A stretch of DNA of 64,000 nt from positions 208,305 to 272,304 of the forward strand of contig NZ_LBMW01000005.1 in NCBI RefSeq assembly GCF_026168105.1. The letters run 5' to 3'. The notes below the pieces were generated by a model. That model was not told the origin of the DNA. It worked only from the letters and a program-made list of their open reading frames with translations, and did no database searches. The DNA comes from Streptomyces hygroscopicus. GTDB lineage: Bacteria; Actinomycetota; Actinomycetes; Streptomycetales; Streptomycetaceae. The translations under genes and the position numbers were made by a program. Positions 43,076 to 51,245 of the stretch are shown here, in pieces; position 1 is the stretch's first letter, and every line of letters starts with the position of its first letter.

Positions 43076-43451
43076 CGGTTCGGGGGGCCGACGGTCTCCT
43101 TCCGCAGGCGGTGGCCCGGGGCGCACGGACGCTCCGGGCCATGCTCGACAGGGGGAGTTGGAGGCGGGCCTGCGCACGACACCGCTCGCGCTCCCGGCCA
43201 TGGCGCTCAACTTCCCCGGCCTGTCCCCGAGGTGGACGACCAGGCAGCGGTGGCGTTGGTGCGTGGGGCGGAGCGGGCAGACTCCGAGGTGCCGGTCGCC
43301 CGGTAGCTCGGTCCGCGGGGTGGCTGTGCGGCTGCGGGGCGTTCATGGCAGGCCGTGCCCGCAGGGCGGGGCCGCATGACGGGACGGCATCGCGCCCCCA
43401 GGGGGGGCCTAGCATCGTGAGCAGTGGTCGGAGTGTCGAGAGAGGTGCGCC
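43076..43451. other. Intergenic stretch between the glycosyltransferase operon and tetR
   Basis: 376 bases. It has a terminator hairpin at 43113-43140 (GGCCCGGGGCG-cacgga-CGCTCCGGGCC, 11-bp stem with one G-U pair). A TAGCAT hexamer near 43411 may be the -10 element of the TetR gene. Nothing else was recognised. Confidence 0.55.
43113..43140 (+). terminator. Terminator of the two-component/glycosyltransferase operon
   Basis: An 11-bp stem with one G-U pair and a 6-nt loop (cacgga), 38 bases downstream of the GT39 stop. Confidence 0.7.
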
Positions 43452-44228
43452 ATGGTGAAGGCAGCCCAGCGGGCGGGGCATGCGGCCCGGACCAGCGTCT
43501 GGCTGGAGGGCAAGGCGCCCCGGGGCGGTGGCTCTCGTGGTGGCGGCGGTCAGCCGTCCGGCCTGGACCGCGACCGGATCACCGAGGCGACCGTGCGGCT
43601 GCTGGACGCGGAGGGCCTCGCCAAGTTCTCCATGCGCCGCCTGGCCGCCGAGCTGAAGGTCACGGCGATGTCGGTGTACTGGTACGTGGACACCAAGGAC
43701 GACCTGCTCGAGCTGGCGCTGGACGCGGCCTTCGGTGAGATGGGGCTGCCGGCCGCCGACTCGCAGGAGGACTGGCGTGACCAGTTGCGGGCGCTCGCGG
43801 CGGAGTACCGGACGCTGCTGGTGCGCCACCCCTGGCTGTCTCCGCTGGCCGGGACCTTCCTCAACATCGGTCCGCACTCGACCGCCTTCTCGCTGGCCGT
43901 GCAGCGGGTGATCCGGCTGACCGGACTGCCCGCGCACGGCCAGATGGGCGCGATCTCGGCCGTCTTCCAGTTCGTGTACGGCTTCGGAACCATCGAGGGC
44001 CACTTCATCGAGCGCTGCGCGGCGGCCGGGATGAGCCAGGACGAGTACTTCCGTCAGGCCGTCAGCGCGGTGACGCAGAGTCCCGACCTGAGCGAGGTCG
44101 TGCACCACTCCGCGAACCTCATGGAGGCCCGCGGCGGCGACACGGTGCAGGAGATGCGCGAACGGGACTTCACCTTCGCGCTGGAGACGCTGATCGCGGG
44201 AATCGAGGCGATGGTGGCCCGGGGCTAG
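43452..44228 (+). CDS. TetR-family transcriptional regulator
   Basis: 258 residues. A Gly-rich N-terminal extension of about 38 residues precedes the TetR HTH (RITEATVRLLDAEGLAKFSM, RRLAAELKVTAMSVYWYVDT). The C-terminal ligand domain is of the tetracycline-repressor type (LAAEYRTLLVRHPWL, GTFLNIGPHSTAF). GAGAGAGG precedes the ATG. It ends exactly one base before the stop of the convergent PPOX gene. The target is unknown; the exporter at 45680-48241 already has its own MarR regulator. Confidence 0.9.
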   Translation: MVKAAQRAGHAARTSVWLEGKAPRGGGSRGGGGQPSGLDRDRITEATVRLLDAEGLAKFSMRRLAAELKVTAMSVYWYVDTKDDLLELALDAAFGEMGLPAADSQEDWRDQLRALAAEYRTLLVRHPWLSPLAGTFLNIGPHSTAFSLAVQRVIRLTGLPAHGQMGAISAVFQFVYGFGTIEGHFIERCAAAGMSQDEYFRQAVSAVTQSPDLSEVVHHSANLMEARGGDTVQEMRERDFTFALETLIAGIEAMVARG

Positions 44229-44699
44229 TCATTCCTGCGGAGCGAGCCTGGCGGGGAAGCCGCCCGTCGCCACCGGCCCCCAGCGGACCGGGGTGACCCG
44301 GATGATCGACTTGCCCTGCTCGACCATGGCCTGTCGGTACTCGTCCCAGTCGGGGTGCTCTCCCGCGATGTTGCGGTAGTACTCGACGAGCGGTTCGACG
44401 GAGTCCGGCGTGTCGATGACCTCGGCCGTGCCGTCGATCTGGACCCACGGCCCGTTCCACTCGTCGCTGAGCACGACCAGGCTGACCCGCTCGTCCCGCT
44501 TGGCGTTGCGCGTCTTGGCGCGCTCCGGGTACGTGGAGACCACGATCCGCCCGGAGTCGTCGACCCCGCAGGTCAGAGGCGACCCCTGGGGGCTCCCGTC
44601 GGCGCGCCGCGTCAGCAGGATCGCGCGGTGACGGGGTCGTACGAAGTCCAGCAGCTCGTCCAGCGATACGGCGGTGTTCCTCGCGATGTTCGGTGCCAT
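44229..44699 (-). CDS. PPOX-class F420-dependent (FDOR-B-like) oxidoreductase
   Basis: A 156-residue split beta-barrel flavin/deazaflavin-binding protein (RHRAILLTRRADGSPQGSPL, STYPERAKTRNAKRDERVSL, WVQIDGTAEVIDTP). This family reduces diverse compounds using F420H2 or binds FMN or heme. Streptomyces makes F420. The substrate is unknown. It is convergent with tetR, with no bases between the two stop codons. Confidence 0.85.
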   Translation of the reverse strand: MAPNIARNTAVSLDELLDFVRPRHRAILLTRRADGSPQGSPLTCGVDDSGRIVVSTYPERAKTRNAKRDERVSLVVLSDEWNGPWVQIDGTAEVIDTPDSVEPLVEYYRNIAGEHPDWDEYRQAMVEQGKSIIRVTPVRWGPVATGGFPARLAPQE

Positions 44700-44748
44700 G
44701 CCGGCAGCCTAGGGGCAGTCGGGCCGGGCCCGGCTGATCCTGCTGTGC

Positions 44749-45570
44749 CTACGCCTGCGGCAGCGACTCCCCCTGCACCGCCTGGATGTCCAGTTCCACC
44801 CTCAGCGAGGTGCCGATCGCGGCGATGCCCGCCTGGACGACCTGGTTGTAGTTCATCGCGAAGTCCTCACGGCGCAGTTCCGCCGTCGCGCGGAAGGCCG
44901 CTCGCGTTCCGCCCCAGGGGTCGGAGCCGGTGCCGAGGTAGGCGAGGTCCAGGTCGACCGGGCGCAGGACACCGTGCATGTCCAACTCCCCGTGGACCGT
45001 CCAGCGGTCTGAGCCCGCCGCCGTCAGACCGGTCGAGCGGTAGCTGATCTCCGGGTGGCGCTCGATGTCCAGGAAGTCGGCCGACCGCAGGTGGTCGTCG
45101 CGCATTCCGTTGCCCGTGTCGATGGACGCGGCGCGGATGACCGCCTCGACGCGGGACTTCTCCACCTCGTCCGGGGCGATCTCGATACGCCCGGCGAACT
45201 CCGTGAACCGGCCCCGCACGCTGGAGATCCCCAGGTGCTGGGCGACCGCGGCCACCGAGGAGTGCACCGGGTCGACGGTCCACGGTCCGGGCGGCGGCAG
45301 CTCGGTGCCGCCCTTGCGGGCCAGCGTCACGGTCCCGATCTCGGCCCGCCCGCTCGCCGTGACGATCGCGCTGGAGGCGGCGGGCGCGTACCCGACGGCG
45401 GTCACGATCACGGTGTAGGCGCCGGGGGCCAGCGCGGTGGCATCCCGTACCGTCCCCTCGGCGTCGGCCTCGGCGCGCAGCATCTGCGTGCCGGTCATGT
45501 CGGTCACGGTGACGACCGCGTGCGACACGGCCCATCCGTCCCGCGTACGGATCCGTGCGGTCAGTCCCAT
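44749..45570 (-). CDS. YceI-family protein with N-terminal carboxypeptidase-regulatory-like domain
   Basis: 273 residues. A transthyretin-like beta-sandwich of the carboxypeptidase regulatory type (about residues 1-85; DAEGTVRDATALAPGAYTVIVTAVGYAP) is followed by a YceI lipocalin-like domain (about 98-273; WTVDPVHSSVAAVAQHLG, DDHLRSADFLDIERHPEISY, FGxNYN-like FAMNYNQVVQ). YceI proteins bind long isoprenoids. No signal peptide is seen, unlike E. coli YceI. The first domain is related to the three repeats at the end of the exporter encoded upstream. GGGAG precedes the ATG at 45570. Confidence 0.88.
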   Translation of the reverse strand: MGLTARIRTRDGWAVSHAVVTVTDMTGTQMLRAEADAEGTVRDATALAPGAYTVIVTAVGYAPAASSAIVTASGRAEIGTVTLARKGGTELPPPGPWTVDPVHSSVAAVAQHLGISSVRGRFTEFAGRIEIAPDEVEKSRVEAVIRAASIDTGNGMRDDHLRSADFLDIERHPEISYRSTGLTAAGSDRWTVHGELDMHGVLRPVDLDLAYLGTGSDPWGGTRAAFRATAELRREDFAMNYNQVVQAGIAAIGTSLRVELDIQAVQGESLPQA

Positions 45571-45622
45571 CGTGTGGTCTCCCTCTAAATCCTTGAACAT
45601 CCCCGTAGAAGGCTCAAAAAGT

Positions 45623-45671
45623 CCGGCCCGTGGGGGCGCACCTCCGCTCGGAGCGCGCCCCCACGGGCCGG
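45623..45671 (-). terminator. Strong hairpin after the exporter gene
   Basis: A perfect 17-bp stem (45623-45639 with 45655-45671; arm sequence begins CCGGCCCGTGGGGG) and a 15-nt loop, 9 bases past the exporter stop. It separates the marR-exporter operon from the YceI gene. Confidence 0.9.
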
Positions 45672-45679
45672 GGTCCGTC

Positions 45680-48241
45680 CTACTCGCCCGGGTGGGCGAG
45701 TTCGACGTCGTGGTCGTCGATCCCGCGGCCGGAGACGGCCACCGCGGTGGCCACCGGGGGGTAGCCCGTCGCGATGACGGTGTACTCGCCGCTGCTCAGG
45801 TCCGTGAAGGCGTACGCCCCGTCCGCGCCGGTGGTGGCCGTGCCGACCACGTTGCCCGCCGCGTCCACCAGCGTCACGCGGGCATCCGCGAGGGGGCCGT
45901 GCGGGGCCCGCACGACTCCCTGGAGCTGGGCACCGGAGTCCAGGTCGACCTCGAGTCGGGTGACCCCGGCCGCACCGATCTCGACGGGCAGGGCCCGCGG
46001 CCGGTGGCCGGCGGCGTTCACCGCGACGGTCACGGCACCCGGCACCAGCTCGGCGAAGGCGAACTCGCCCTGCTCGCCGGTGACGGCGGTGGCCAGCAGA
46101 TCACCGCGGACGTCCGTGACGATCACCATCGCGTCCTTGACCGGCAGCGCGGTTCCGGCGGCGCGGACGACACCGCTCAGGCCGCTGGTGCCGCTGAGCA
46201 GGATGTCGTACGACACCGGGTCCTCGTGCACGACGATCGTGGAGGCCTGCGGCTGGAAGCCGTCCGCGGAGGCGATCAGGACGTACGAGCCCGTGCCGGG
46301 CGCCTGCACCCCGTAGGAACCGTCACCGTGCGCCACCGACCGGCCCAGCTGCCGTCCCCCGAGGGAGATCAGTGTGACGGCGGCCTGCGCGACCGGCGTG
46401 CCCTCGGCGCCGCGGACGAAGCCGCGGACCGGGATGCCACCGGACGGACCGGGCTCGCCGGGCGCGGCAATGGTGGCGACGGCGGCCAGCCGCTGCGTGC
46501 CCTCCGGGCCGGTCTCCGAAGCCGAGAGCTCGGGGGAGGCCCAGCTCGGGACCTTCTCCTCGGCGGCGGAAGACGCGGTGGGGGCAGAAGCCTCGGCGGG
46601 CGGGGAAGCCTCGGCCGCCGAGGGCGTCTGCTCCGGCTCGGACTCGGAGACGGCGGCCTGCGCCAGGGCGCCCTTGGTCCTCAGCGGGACCTCCTTGATG
46701 AACAGGGTGATCACGAAGGCGAGGAACGCCAGGCAGGACGCGATCAGGAAGACGTCGCCGATGGCGTGGCCGTACGAGCTCTCCATGACCGTGCGCAGCG
46801 GCTTCGGCAGCTTGTTCAGGTCCGGGATGGAGCCGCTGGAGCCGGAGTGGGCCGCGAGGCGCGCGTACCTGGGGCCGAGGTCGGTGAGGCCGTCCTTGAC
46901 GTACGTGGTGATCCGGTGGGCCATGACCGCGCCGAGCGCGGAGACGCCGACCGCACCGCCCAGGGACCGGAAGAAGGTGACCGTGGAGCTGGCCGAGCCG
47001 AGGTCGGTTGGGGCCACCTGGTTCTGCGTGGACAGCACCAGGTTCTGCATCATCATGCCGATGCCGAGACCCAGCAGCGCCATGAAGATCGCCATCTTCC
47101 AGTACGCCGTGTCGTAGCGGATGGTGCCCAGCAGACCCAGACCGGCCGTGACGAGCACGCCACCGGCGACCAACCAGGCCTTCCACTTGCCGGTCCGGGT
47201 GATGACCTGGCCGGACACGGTGGAGGAGACGAACAGACCGCCGATCATCGGGATCGTCAGCACACCGGACATCGTCGGGGACTTGTCGCGCGCCAGCTGG
47301 AAGTACTGGGCGAAGAAGACGGTGCCGGTGAACATCGCGACACCCACGAAGAGCGAGGCCAGCGACGACAGGGTGATGGTGCGGTTGCGGAACAGGCGCA
47401 GCGGAATGATCGGCTCGTCGGCCTTGGTCTCGACGAGGACGAAGATCAGTCCGAGGACGATCGCGCCGGCCACCATCGTGTAGGTCTGCCACGACAGCCA
47501 GTCGTACTTGTCACCGGCGAAGGTGACCCAGACCAGCAGCAGGCTGACGGCGGCGGAGATGAAGAACGCGCCCGCCCAGTCGACCTTCACGTCCCGCTTC
47601 ACCACGGGCAGGTGCAGGGTCTTCTGCAGCACGATCAGCGCGATCACGGCGAAGGGCACGCCGACGTAGAAGCACCAGCGCCAGCCGAGCCACGAGGTGT
47701 CGGTGATGACACCGCCGAGCAGCGGGCCGCCGACGGTGGCGACGGCGAACGTGGCGCCCAGGTAGCCGGAGTAACGGCCTCGCTCACGCGGCGAGATCAT
47801 CGCGGCCATGACGATCTGCGCCAGTGCGGACAGGCCGCCGACGCCGACGCCCTGGACGACACGGCAGGCGATGAGTGTGCCGGGGTTCTGCGACAGACCC
47901 GCGGCCATCGAGCCCAGGACGTAGATGACCAGGGCTATCTGGACGAGTGCCTTCTTGCTGTAGAGGTCCGCGAGCTTGCCCCACAGCGGGGTGGTCGCGG
48001 TCATGGCCAGCAGCGAGGCGGTGACGACCCAGGTGTAGGCCGACTGGCCGCCGCCGAGGTCGCCGATGATGTGCGGCAGCGCGTTGGAGACGATCGTGGA
48101 CGACAGGATCGCCACGAACATGCCGAGCAGCAGCCCGGAGAGGGCCTCCATGATCTGCCGGTGCGTCATCGGAGCGTCGTGCGGGGAGCCTCCCCCGTGC
48201 TTGGCGTGAGCCCGCACACCGGCTGGTGTGGTCGTTGCCAT
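45680..48241 (-). CDS. MFS DHA2 (EmrB/QacA) exporter with C-terminal carboxypeptidase-regulatory-like repeats
   Basis: 853 residues. The first 540 form a 14-helix drug:H+ antiporter (motif A GKLADLYSKK, motif C GATFAVATVGGPLLGGVITD). After an Ala/Ser/Glu-rich linker come three transthyretin-like beta-sandwich repeats, each with a DGSYGV / GEFAFAEL / DGAYAFTDL-type strand and a following G-x-Y/V-T/V-V motif (about residues 610-850). A DHA2 transporter should have both ends inside the cell, so a normally extracellular fold would lie in the cytoplasm. It follows marR by 22 bases with AAAAGGAA before the ATG. Confidence 0.9.
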   Translation of the reverse strand: MATTTPAGVRAHAKHGGGSPHDAPMTHRQIMEALSGLLLGMFVAILSSTIVSNALPHIIGDLGGGQSAYTWVVTASLLAMTATTPLWGKLADLYSKKALVQIALVIYVLGSMAAGLSQNPGTLIACRVVQGVGVGGLSALAQIVMAAMISPRERGRYSGYLGATFAVATVGGPLLGGVITDTSWLGWRWCFYVGVPFAVIALIVLQKTLHLPVVKRDVKVDWAGAFFISAAVSLLLVWVTFAGDKYDWLSWQTYTMVAGAIVLGLIFVLVETKADEPIIPLRLFRNRTITLSSLASLFVGVAMFTGTVFFAQYFQLARDKSPTMSGVLTIPMIGGLFVSSTVSGQVITRTGKWKAWLVAGGVLVTAGLGLLGTIRYDTAYWKMAIFMALLGLGIGMMMQNLVLSTQNQVAPTDLGSASSTVTFFRSLGGAVGVSALGAVMAHRITTYVKDGLTDLGPRYARLAAHSGSSGSIPDLNKLPKPLRTVMESSYGHAIGDVFLIASCLAFLAFVITLFIKEVPLRTKGALAQAAVSESEPEQTPSAAEASPPAEASAPTASSAAEEKVPSWASPELSASETGPEGTQRLAAVATIAAPGEPGPSGGIPVRGFVRGAEGTPVAQAAVTLISLGGRQLGRSVAHGDGSYGVQAPGTGSYVLIASADGFQPQASTIVVHEDPVSYDILLSGTSGLSGVVRAAGTALPVKDAMVIVTDVRGDLLATAVTGEQGEFAFAELVPGAVTVAVNAAGHRPRALPVEIGAAGVTRLEVDLDSGAQLQGVVRAPHGPLADARVTLVDAAGNVVGTATTGADGAYAFTDLSSGEYTVIATGYPPVATAVAVSGRGIDDHDVELAHPGE

Positions 48242-48263
48242 GGGATTCCTTTTCTTACGTTCC

Positions 48264-48767
48264 TTATGCGGGTGTACGGGTGGTCCGGTCTGCAACGGGG
48301 TCCGCTGCGGGTGCGGTCTGCGCGAGCCGGGGCGCGGCGCGGCAGTCGCCGAAGCTCTCCCGCAGCCGTGCCATCAGCTGGATGAGCCGGCCGACGTCGT
48401 CGTCGGACCAGTCCTTCAGCCGCTCGGCCAGCAGTTCGGCGATGCGCCGGGACAGCTCGTCGAGCTGGGCCCGGCCGGGCGCCGTCAGGCGCAGGATGCG
48501 TGAGCGTTTGTCCGCCGGGTCGGGGGAGCGCTGGATCCAGCCGCGGTCTGCGACGTGCGCGACATGGCGGCTGGTGACCGACATGTCGACGGCCAGCAGC
48601 TCCGCGAGCTTGCTCATGCGCATGTCGCCGTGACGGCCGAGCAGTGTCAGCACGGCGGCGGAGCCGCCCGGGCAGTCGGGCGGCAGGATCCGCCCGAGGT
48701 CCCTCTTCACGGCGCCGATGGCGCTGAGCTGACGCGCCAGTTCCTCGTACTGCGCTCGCTCGGCCAT
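48264..48767 (-). CDS. MarR-family repressor of the adjacent exporter
   Basis: A 167-residue MarR regulator (winged HTH: MRMSKLAELLAVDMSVTSRH, VAHVADRGWIQRSPDPADKRSR). GGGAGG lies 6 nt before the ATG at 48767. Two matched TTGC-N5-GCAA sites overlap its own promoter, so it probably represses itself and the exporter. The exporter gene starts 22 bases after its stop. Confidence 0.92.
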   Translation of the reverse strand: MAERAQYEELARQLSAIGAVKRDLGRILPPDCPGGSAAVLTLLGRHGDMRMSKLAELLAVDMSVTSRHVAHVADRGWIQRSPDPADKRSRILRLTAPGRAQLDELSRRIAELLAERLKDWSDDDVGRLIQLMARLRESFGDCRAAPRLAQTAPAADPVADRTTRTPA

Positions 48768-48788
48768 CGCACCTCCCGGTATCATTCG

Positions 48789-48829
48789 TTGCTTAGGGCA
48801 ACCATAGGAAAATTGGTTGCTGCAGGCAA
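48789..48829 (-). promoter_or_regulatory. marR-exporter promoter with two MarR operators
   Basis: On the minus strand, -35 TTGCCT (48824-48829), a 17-nt spacer and -10 TATGGT (48801-48806). Operators TTGC-TTAGG-GCAA (48789-48801, over the start point) and TTGC-TGCAG-GCAA (48817-48829, over the -35) share the same palindrome. A weaker third copy, TTGG-CAAAG-GCAA, is at 48858-48870. Confidence 0.75.
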
Positions 48830-48977
48830 ATGAAATGGGGCCGCCGGGAATAAAAACTTGGCAAAGGCAAGCATTGGCGGACGTAAACGTGCAGGTGGGA
48901 GTGGCTCTGACCAGCCCCTCCATGCTGCGAACGGCGGGGCCCTCCGTTGCGGGCGGAGTGCGGAGGCCCGGCCCCCC

Positions 48978-49015
48978 TTGGGCAGCACCACACGCATTCG
49001 CTAGGGTCCGGGGCC
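48978..49015 (+). promoter_or_regulatory. Probable promoter giving a leaderless mRNA
   Basis: TTGGGC (48978-48983), an 18-nt spacer and TAGGGT (49002-49007), with the ATG of the next gene 8 bases after the -10. No ribosome binding site is present. Confidence 0.55.
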
Positions 49016-49210
49016 ATGGCTAACACCCAAGGCCCCCAGGGCAACTACGACCCCGCTGGCAGCACACAGATGTTCCGCGCGTTCGTCGACGAGGCCCCAC
49101 AGGGCCGTCAGACGGCCGCCGCCCCGGCAGGACCCCGGATCGGCCTGATCGTCGGCGTCGTCGCCGCCGTGGTGATCGTCGCCGCGGTCGCCTGGCTCGC
49201 GCTGATGTAA
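49016..49210 (+). CDS. Small single-pass membrane protein
   Basis: A 64-residue protein. A soluble N-terminus (TQMFRAFVDEAPQG) is followed by one C-terminal transmembrane helix (IGLIVGVVAAVVIVAAVAWL), so it is tail-anchored. It has a leaderless-type promoter. Its stop is 34 bases before the end of the convergent lipoprotein gene. The function is unknown. Confidence 0.75.
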   Translation: MANTQGPQGNYDPAGSTQMFRAFVDEAPQGRQTAAAPAGPRIGLIVGVVAAVVIVAAVAWLALM

Positions 49211-49244
49211 CGCCGAAGCGAGCAGGACGGGGCAGGCCCAGGCC

Positions 49245-49967
49245 CTACTTCCACTGGACGGACACGTCCCGCGTCTCGATGTGCATGCCCAGCGGCACCC
49301 TCCAGGCGTCGACGCACACCGTCCAGGTCTTCTTCACCGATGCCCCGGCGTCGATCGGCGCGGGCAGCGCCTCGGCGGACTCGACCGTCGCCCAGTCGAT
49401 CCCGAGCGCCCCGATGACATGGCTCCCGAAGATCACCGTGCCCGAACGCATCGCGCTGCCCCCGGTGTTGTGGAGGGAAACGGTCACCTCCTCGCACCAG
49501 CGCCGGTCCGTCGCCTGCCGCACGGGTTCGCCCACGCTCAGCGCGGCGGGCCCAGCGGGTGTCGTACGAGGATCGGTCGCCGTCCCGGAAGGCGAATCCG
49601 TGCTCGTGGGCCCAGGCGTGGCGGGGCGCGGCGAGGGGCCTGCGCTCCCCGGTGTGCCGTTGCCCGGGGCGTGTGTGCCGGTCGCACTCGTGCCCGGTGC
49701 GACCGGGTCACCCGGGACGGCACCGCCGGTCGAGCCCGGGGTCACCCCGCTCCCGGGGCTCTGCGTCCCCTCGAGCGGCACCAGCGTCACGTCTCCCGTC
49801 GGCGCCACCGCCGTACCGGACGTGCCGCCCGCCGGTCCGGCCGCGACGTACCCGTCACGGCCCCCGCCGCCCGCGCACGCGGCCAGGATGCCGCCCAGAC
49901 ACACGACAGCCGTCGAGGCACCGATCACGGCCCCTCGACGGCCCCGCAACCACGTCGCTCGAAGCAT
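49245..49967 (-). CDS. Secreted lipoprotein, unknown function
   Basis: 240 residues. A lipoprotein signal peptide (lipobox LAAC, Cys near residue 31) is followed by a long Gly/Thr/Pro/Ser-rich linker (about 35-145). The C-terminal domain (about 148-240) has two cysteines (RRWCEEVTVSLHNTGGS and WTVCVDAW) and resembles a cellulose-binding-like beta-sandwich in its NTGGS/GxVxFGSHVIG pattern, but this is not certain. Confidence 0.75.
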   Translation of the reverse strand: MLRATWLRGRRGAVIGASTAVVCLGGILAACAGGGGRDGYVAAGPAGGTSGTAVAPTGDVTLVPLEGTQSPGSGVTPGSTGGAVPGDPVAPGTSATGTHAPGNGTPGSAGPSPRPATPGPTSTDSPSGTATDPRTTPAGPAALSVGEPVRQATDRRWCEEVTVSLHNTGGSAMRSGTVIFGSHVIGALGIDWATVESAEALPAPIDAGASVKKTWTVCVDAWRVPLGMHIETRDVSVQWK

Positions 49968-50052
49968 CGCGCCAGTGTGGCTGACGCTCCGTCAATCCGG
50001 AACCCTCAGGCGCACGGAAGGCGCCGGAGAACCCTCGTGGCTCCCGCGCACC

Positions 50053-51000
50053 TCAGTCCGAGATGAGCCCCTCCCGCAGCTGTGCCAGCGTGCGGGTCAG
50101 CAGCCGGGAGACGTGCATCTGCGAGATGCCGACCTCCTCGCCGATCTGCGACTGTGTCATGTTGGCGAAGAAGCGAAGCATGATGATCCGCCGCTCGCGC
50201 GGCGGGAGTTTGGCCAGCAGCGGCTTCAGGGACTCGCGGTACTCCACGCCCTCCAGGGCCGAGTCCTCGTAGCCCAGGCGGTCGGCGAGCGAGCCCTCGC
50301 CGCCGTCGTCCTCGGGGGCCGGCGAGTCCAGCGAGGACGCCGTGTACGCGTTGCCCACGGCGAGGCCGTCGACCACGTCTTCCTCGGACACACCGAGCAC
50401 GGAGGCCAGTTCGGAGACCGTCGGCGAGCGGTCCAGCTTCTGCGACAGCTCGTCGCTCGCCTTGGTGAGGGCCAGGCGCAGCTCCTGAAGGCGGCGCGGC
50501 ACGCGCACGGACCACGACGTGTCCCGGAAGAACCGCTTGATCTCGCCGACCACCGTCGGCATCGCGAACGTCGGGAACTCCACGCCCCGTTCGCAGTCGA
50601 AGCGGTCGATCGCCTTGATCAGCCCGATCGTGCCGACCTGAACGATGTCCTCCATCGGTTCGTTGCGGCTGCGGAAGCGGGCGGCCGCGTACCGCACGAG
50701 CGGGAGGTTCAGCTCGATGAGCGTGTCCCGGACGTAGGCGCGCTCCGGGCTGTCCTCGTCGAGCGTGGCGAGCCGCAGGAACAGGGAGCGGGACAGGGTG
50801 CGGGTGTCGATGGCTTCCGAGGACGGAAGGTCCGGGACCTCTGCGGTCGCCGGCAGGCCCTCGTCGCCCGGGAGGTCCTGGGCGGGAAGGGTCTCGGCAC
50901 TCGGGAGGTCCTGAGGGGCCTGAGGGTCCTGAAGCACGTCGGGCTCGGAGTCGCTCTGCATGAGCGTGAGCACCTTCGAGCTGCCCTGATCTGCGGACAT
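50053..51000 (-). CDS. sigN: SigB/F/N-group RNA polymerase sigma factor, probably SigN
   Basis: A 315-residue group 3 sigma factor. A Gln/Asp/Pro-rich N-terminus is followed by region 2 ([36 protein letters not shown], in parts), region 3 (RTVxVPRR-like VRVPRRLQELRLAL) and region 4 ([33 protein letters not shown]). Its position beside sigF matches the SigN gene of S. coelicolor, which acts in aerial hyphae and development. AAGGGGG precedes the ATG. An inverted repeat lies about 140 bases upstream. Confidence 0.85.
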   Translation of the reverse strand: MSADQGSSKVLTLMQSDSEPDVLQDPQAPQDLPSAETLPAQDLPGDEGLPATAEVPDLPSSEAIDTRTLSRSLFLRLATLDEDSPERAYVRDTLIELNLPLVRYAAARFRSRNEPMEDIVQVGTIGLIKAIDRFDCERGVEFPTFAMPTVVGEIKRFFRDTSWSVRVPRRLQELRLALTKASDELSQKLDRSPTVSELASVLGVSEEDVVDGLAVGNAYTASSLDSPAPEDDGGEGSLADRLGYEDSALEGVEYRESLKPLLAKLPPRERRIIMLRFFANMTQSQIGEEVGISQMHVSRLLTRTLAQLREGLISD

Positions 51001-51139
51001 GCCACCCCCTTAGGGTCGCGGGACGGTCGCGGCGGACGCTCCCGTCGGAGGAACGCAGCCTCCACCTGAATACCGGCTGCGAGGCTGCGGCAAACGCGCT
51101 TCCGGAAGAATGTCACATGTCGGCAACACGCTGTAGTGA

Positions 51140-51151
51140 CATGTCGACATG
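51140..51151. promoter_or_regulatory. Inverted repeat upstream of sigN
   Basis: CATGTCGACATG is a perfect 12-bp palindrome about 140 bases before the sigN start. A related half, GTCACATGTCG, lies at 51112-51122, so the pair could be a regulator site. The binding protein is unknown. Confidence 0.45.
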
Positions 51152-51245
51152 CGAGATGCGAATGCGCCCTGGTTGGAAGCAATCTGATGGCGTTTCAGTG
51201 CAGAACTGTCGGGAAATGCGCGTGCGGGCGATTCGCCCTCGTGAG

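Noticed and set aside
45437..48385. A 982-codon plus-strand open frame opposite the MFS exporter
   Set aside because: Antisense to a 14-helix transporter with intact motifs; the translation is Asp/Arg/Gly-rich without features.
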